Assembly: GCA_017521345.1 (NCBI GenBank)
Contig: JAFXCU010000148.1
Span: 1 to 23,206, forward strand
DNA length: 23,206 bases
Direction: 5' to 3'
Source: Ruminiclostridium sp.
GTDB lineage: Bacteria > Bacillota_A > Clostridia > Oscillospirales > Oscillospiraceae
A program made the position numbers and the translations under genes. Of the stretch, positions 20,842-23,206 are shown in pieces. Every line of letters starts with the position of its first letter. The stretch's first letter is position 1. A model generated the notes under the pieces. It saw only the letters and a list, made by a program, of their open reading frames with translations. It ran no database searches and was not told the DNA's origin.

Positions 20842-21579
20842 TTAGGGGAGGGTGTATTCCCAGGCGGCGCAGTAGCCGTCAGGAAGCATATCAGAGGCTG
20901 TGATGAGAAGGGTGCTGTCATCTATCCAATGGGAGAAGAGGAGGATGGGCTCTTCGCTTTCGATCTCCGGCGGGGTCACATCCTGGTAGTCTCCGGTTTC
21001 CAGGTCGATGATCCGCACCTTCCAGTCGGTGTCGGGGACCTCCGGGATCCAGCTCATGACTGCTTTGGTGCCGTCAGGGCTGAAAAACTGCTGGAAGCCG
21101 AGGGCGATCCCTTCATCAAAGGTGTGGATGGGGGTCAGGGTCTCATCCCCGTTCCATCGGGCGAAGGTGACCACATCGTCCAGAATGTTCTCATAGTAGC
21201 TGCCGAAGACCACCACCCCGTTCTGGGCGGTGACCATGGTGTAGGTGTCGATATCAACGTCCAGTGGGGTGACATGGCCATCCAGGGTCACGGCCACCAT
21301 TTCATTGTTGGTGTAGCTGTCGCTGTCATAGCGGGTACACAGGACGGAGGTTTCGTCCAGCCAGCCTTTGGGGTTATAGGTATGGTCGGGGTCGTTGATG
21401 ACGGCAGGATCAAAGTCACCGGGGTCAAAAAGCTCGGTGTCAGGACCCACTCCTGCGGCAGCCTCCAGGCTGAAGGTGAAATCTTCCACAGGGGTCCAGG
21501 TGCCGGTGTTGTCCCCGCCGCAGGCGGAGAGGGTCAGCAGGCACAAAAGAGAGGAGAACAGGATCCGTTGCTTTTTCAT
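20842..21579 (-). CDS. Lipoprotein of unknown function, beta-propeller-like
   Basis: I do not recognise a named family. The 245-residue product has a lipoprotein signal: MKKQR, a hydrophobic core, and a lipobox LSAC (in LLTLSACGGD). The mature part is acidic and rich in short beta-type blocks such as SPDGTKAVMSWIPEVPDTDWKVRIIDLETGDYQDVTPP, which resemble TolB/WD40-like blades (SPDGxxxx followed by DLxTG). It is too short for a full six- or seven-blade propeller, so it could be a partial one or a different beta fold. It should sit outside the cell membrane. ATG 21579 follows AAAGGAGG; the open frame extends upstream to 21702 but without a signal. Confidence 0.75.
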   Translation of the reverse strand: MKKQRILFSSLLCLLTLSACGGDNTGTWTPVEDFTFSLEAAAGVGPDTELFDPGDFDPAVINDPDHTYNPKGWLDETSVLCTRYDSDSYTNNEMVAVTLDGHVTPLDVDIDTYTMVTAQNGVVVFGSYYENILDDVVTFARWNGDETLTPIHTFDEGIALGFQQFFSPDGTKAVMSWIPEVPDTDWKVRIIDLETGDYQDVTPPEIESEEPILLFSHWIDDSTLLITASDMLPDGYCAAWEYTLP

Positions 21580-21625
21580 GGAATTACCTCCTTTGGACTC
21601 GCGAAGAGGAACCGTTTCTGAGGTA

Positions 21626-21653
21626 AAAATAGCACATTCCAACGAAAAAACAA
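21626..21653 (-). promoter_or_regulatory. Possible promoter of the lipoprotein gene
   Basis: On the minus strand TTGTTT (21653-21648), 16 bp, TATTTT (21631-21626). The match is partial. Confidence 0.4.
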
Positions 21654-21698
21654 TGAACATATGATGAATAAAACTTAAAATTTTATTAAGACAAAGGC

Positions 21699-22439
21699 TC
21701 ACTCCGTGGGCGGCCGCCGCTTGAGTTCAATGGGGGCCCAGTTGGGCAGGGGGAGCCGCTGCATGGAGGAGAAGACGTACTCCTTTAATTTGGGATACCG
21801 ACCTTCCAGTTCAGCAATCAGGTCTTTGACCTCCTGGCGCTTGGTGTTGCCGTCGGCGGGGCAGGGGTTGTGGACCACGGGGAGAGCCAGCCGCTGGGCG
21901 GCTTCCCGGACCATGTTCTCGCTGACGTAGAGAAGGGGGCGGATCTGGGTCACATCCGCCCGGTCCAGGTAGGTCACCGGATGGAAGCAGGACAGACGGC
22001 CCTCGTAGAAGAGGGAGAGGAAGAAGGTCTCCACAGCATCGTCGTAGTGGTGGCCCAGAGCCACCTTGTGGAAGCCCTCGGCCAGGATGGCCTCGTGAAG
22101 GGAGCCTTTGCGCATCTTGGCGCAGAGGGCGCAGGGGTTCTTCTCCTTCCGGGTCTCAAAGATGACCTTGTTGATCTGGGTGGGGATGATGTGGTAGGGG
22201 ACCCCCAGTCCGTCGCAGAAGGACCGGATGGGGGAGAGGTCCATACCCTCGATGCCCATGTCCACCGTGAAGGCCTCCACGGTGAATTTCTTGGGGTAGA
22301 ACTGGGACAGGCGGGCCAGGGAAGCCAATAAAATCAAGGAGTCTTTGCCTCCGGAGACACCCACGGCAATGCGGTCGCCGTCCTGGATCATATCGTAGTC
22401 TTCCACGCACCGGCGGAGGAGAGAGAGGATCTTTTTCAT
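21699..22439 (-). CDS. TtcA family tRNA 2-thiocytidine biosynthesis protein
   Basis: This 246-residue cytoplasmic enzyme is of the PP-loop ATPase type. SGGKDS (29-34) binds ATP, the pair Cys103-x-x-Cys106 (NPCALCAK) and a later Cys in HNPCPADG are the expected ligands for the 4Fe-4S cluster, and GHHYDDAVETFFLSLFYEG is the conserved TtcA block. The family adds sulfur to cytidine 32 of some tRNAs. It is shorter than E. coli TtcA (about 310) but typical for clostridial relatives. ATG 22439 (MKKILSLLRRC) is preferred to the upstream frame start at 22463, with GGGAGTG ahead. Confidence 0.88.
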   Translation of the reverse strand: MKKILSLLRRCVEDYDMIQDGDRIAVGVSGGKDSLILLASLARLSQFYPKKFTVEAFTVDMGIEGMDLSPIRSFCDGLGVPYHIIPTQINKVIFETRKEKNPCALCAKMRKGSLHEAILAEGFHKVALGHHYDDAVETFFLSLFYEGRLSCFHPVTYLDRADVTQIRPLLYVSENMVREAAQRLALPVVHNPCPADGNTKRQEVKDLIAELEGRYPKLKEYVFSSMQRLPLPNWAPIELKRRPPTE

Positions 22440-22492
22440 GGTCTGTACACTCCCAGAAAACAAAAAATGAAAATCGAAACGGAGATTTCGAG

Positions 22493-22521
22493 AGATTAGA
22501 AGAGGAAAAGGGAGGATTCAA
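22493..22521 (-). promoter_or_regulatory. Possible promoter of the ttcA-type gene
   Basis: On the minus strand TTGAAT (22521-22516), 17 bp, TAATCT (22498-22493). Confidence 0.5.
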
Positions 22522-22561
22522 GAGAATTCACTGGGTTAAATTAAAAATTTTTGAAAAGTCG

Positions 22562-22590
22562 TTGACATTGGACTTCCCCTGTACTATAAT
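22562..22590 (+). promoter_or_regulatory. Consensus promoter of rplM-rpsI
   Basis: TTGACA (22562-22567), 17 bp, TATAAT (22585-22590): perfect sigma-A match, leaving a leader of about 124 nt. Confidence 0.9.
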
Positions 22591-22613
22591 AAGGTCCGCT
22601 GAAAAAACGGCTC

Positions 22614-22678
22614 CCTTTTGCCCGGCTTTTTTTAAGCATTATAAAGGCAAACAGGCCGGTTTGTAAAGCCGGGAAAGG
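22614..22678 (+). ncRNA. Leader hairpin of rplM, candidate L13 autoregulatory element
   Basis: CCCGGCTTT (22621-22629) pairs with AAAGCCGGG (22665-22673), extended outward by CCTTT (22614-22618) with AAAGG (22674-22678), and inside by CAAAC (22648-22652) with GTTTG (22659-22663). Ribosomal protein L13 leaders that bind L13 are known in Firmicutes; I cannot confirm that this one matches that family. Confidence 0.55.
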
Positions 22679-22720
22679 TCCGTTCATTGGATAAGAAATT
22701 TTAATTGGAGGTTCGACCCT

Positions 22721-23152
22721 ATGTCCACTTTTATGGCTAACAAGGGCAACATCGAGCGCAAGTGGTATGTTCTTGACGCTGCTGGCAAGCCCCTCGGTAA
22801 GACCGCAGCTGTGGCAGCTACCCTGCTGCGCGGCAAGCATAAGCCCGAGTACACCCCCCATGCTGACTGCGGCGATTTCGTCATCGTCATCAACGCAGAG
22901 AAGGCAGTCCTGACCGGCAAGAAGCTGGAGCAGAAGTACTATCGTACTCACTCCGGTTACGTTGGCGGCCTGAAGGAGACCAAGTACAGCAAGCTGATGA
23001 AGGAGAAGCCCGAGCTGGCTATGAAGGTTGCTGTCCGCGGCATGATGCCCCGCAACATCATCACCAAGGATTCTCTGACCCGCCTGAAGATTTTCCGCGG
23101 TGCCGAGCACATCCACGCAGCACAGAAGCCCGAACTGTGGGTTGCAGAATAA
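22721..23152 (+). CDS. rplM: Ribosomal protein L13 (uL13)
   Basis: This 143-residue protein is a component of the large ribosomal subunit. The parts RKWYVLDAAGKPLGKTAAVAA, DFVIVINAEKAVLTGKK, YYRTHSGYVGGLKE and VRGMMPRN are the conserved L13 blocks, and the length is normal. ATG 22721 follows TTGGAGG. Codon use is the biased kind seen in highly expressed genes (GCT, GCA, AAG, CGC). rpsI follows after 14 nt, the standard bacterial pair. Confidence 0.97.
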   Translation: MSTFMANKGNIERKWYVLDAAGKPLGKTAAVAATLLRGKHKPEYTPHADCGDFVIVINAEKAVLTGKKLEQKYYRTHSGYVGGLKETKYSKLMKEKPELAMKVAVRGMMPRNIITKDSLTRLKIFRGAEHIHAAQKPELWVAE

Positions 23153-23166
23153 GGAGGAACTAGACT

Positions 23167-23206
23167 ATGTATAAGAGCAAGAAGCCTTACCATTACGGTA
23201 CCGGCC
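23167..23206 (+). CDS. rpsI: Ribosomal protein S9 (uS9), start only
   Basis: AAGGAGG (23151-23157) precedes ATG 23167, and the first 13 codons read MYKSKKPYHYGTG, the expected N-terminus of S9 in Clostridia (followed in relatives by RRKTSVARV). The rest is beyond the window. It is co-transcribed with rplM. Confidence 0.92.
   Translation, partial: MYKSKKPYHYGTG

Overview
The window looks like a chromosomal piece of a GC-rich (about 58-60% by eye) member of the Clostridia, probably an Oscillospiraceae-type gut anaerobe. This is an inference from strong AAGGAGG ribosome binding sites, consensus sigma-A promoters, the protein styles (YgiQ radical SAM, CarD, HXXEE, NimA-like and OPT proteins) and the rplM-rpsI pair. 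No species can be named. I see no phage, insertion sequence, CRISPR array, rRNA or tRNA.

Layout. 1-1164: 3' part of a YgiQ-type radical SAM gene. 1335-6354: a complete branched-chain amino acid ABC operon, livJ-livH-livM-livG-livF, with a terminator and two further hairpins separating the binding-protein gene from the membrane and ATPase genes. 6356-6594: an intergenic stretch holding the first copy of a structured repeat. 6627-10284: a peptide-use module (OPT peptide transporter, PqqD-like protein, small membrane protein, PepD dipeptidase) that appears to be decaying. The OPT gene has an apparent one-base frameshift and no C-terminal third, the PqqD-like gene has ATA where its start should be, and pepD has an in-frame TAA. 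10371-11942: a nitronate monooxygenase/FabK-like gene and a GNAT acetyltransferase, divergently transcribed. 11991-12110: the second copy of the structured repeat, directly ahead of a MATE efflux gene (12141-13490). 13531-13947: no gene, but a dense run of perfect hairpins.

13996-15335: an HXXEE membrane protein and a TetR regulator, divergent from overlapping promoters with an operator-like site. 15460-15975: a CarD-family regulator whose own leader carries an intrinsic-terminator-like hairpin. 16166-17820: the Mg2+ transporter gene mgtE behind a perfect promoter and a roughly 235-nt leader that folds into an elaborate, M-box-like structure. 17876-19482: an unusual SDR oxidoreductase divergent from an AraC regulator, with overlapping promoters and a perfect palindrome. 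19540-20803: a NimA-like flavin-binding protein divergent from a Crp/Fnr regulator. 20842-22439: a lipoprotein of unknown role and a TtcA-family tRNA thiolase. 22562-23206: rplM with a leader hairpin, then the start of rpsI.

The most interesting signals are: (1) the repeat shared by 6395-6515 and 11991-12110, where one hairpin keeps its loop CACATGT while seven of thirteen stem pairs change in a compensatory way, strong evidence for a selected RNA or DNA structure; (2) three adjacent lesions in one functionally linked peptide module lying between these repeats; and (3) the structured mgtE leader. All homology statements are from memory of protein families; no search was run.
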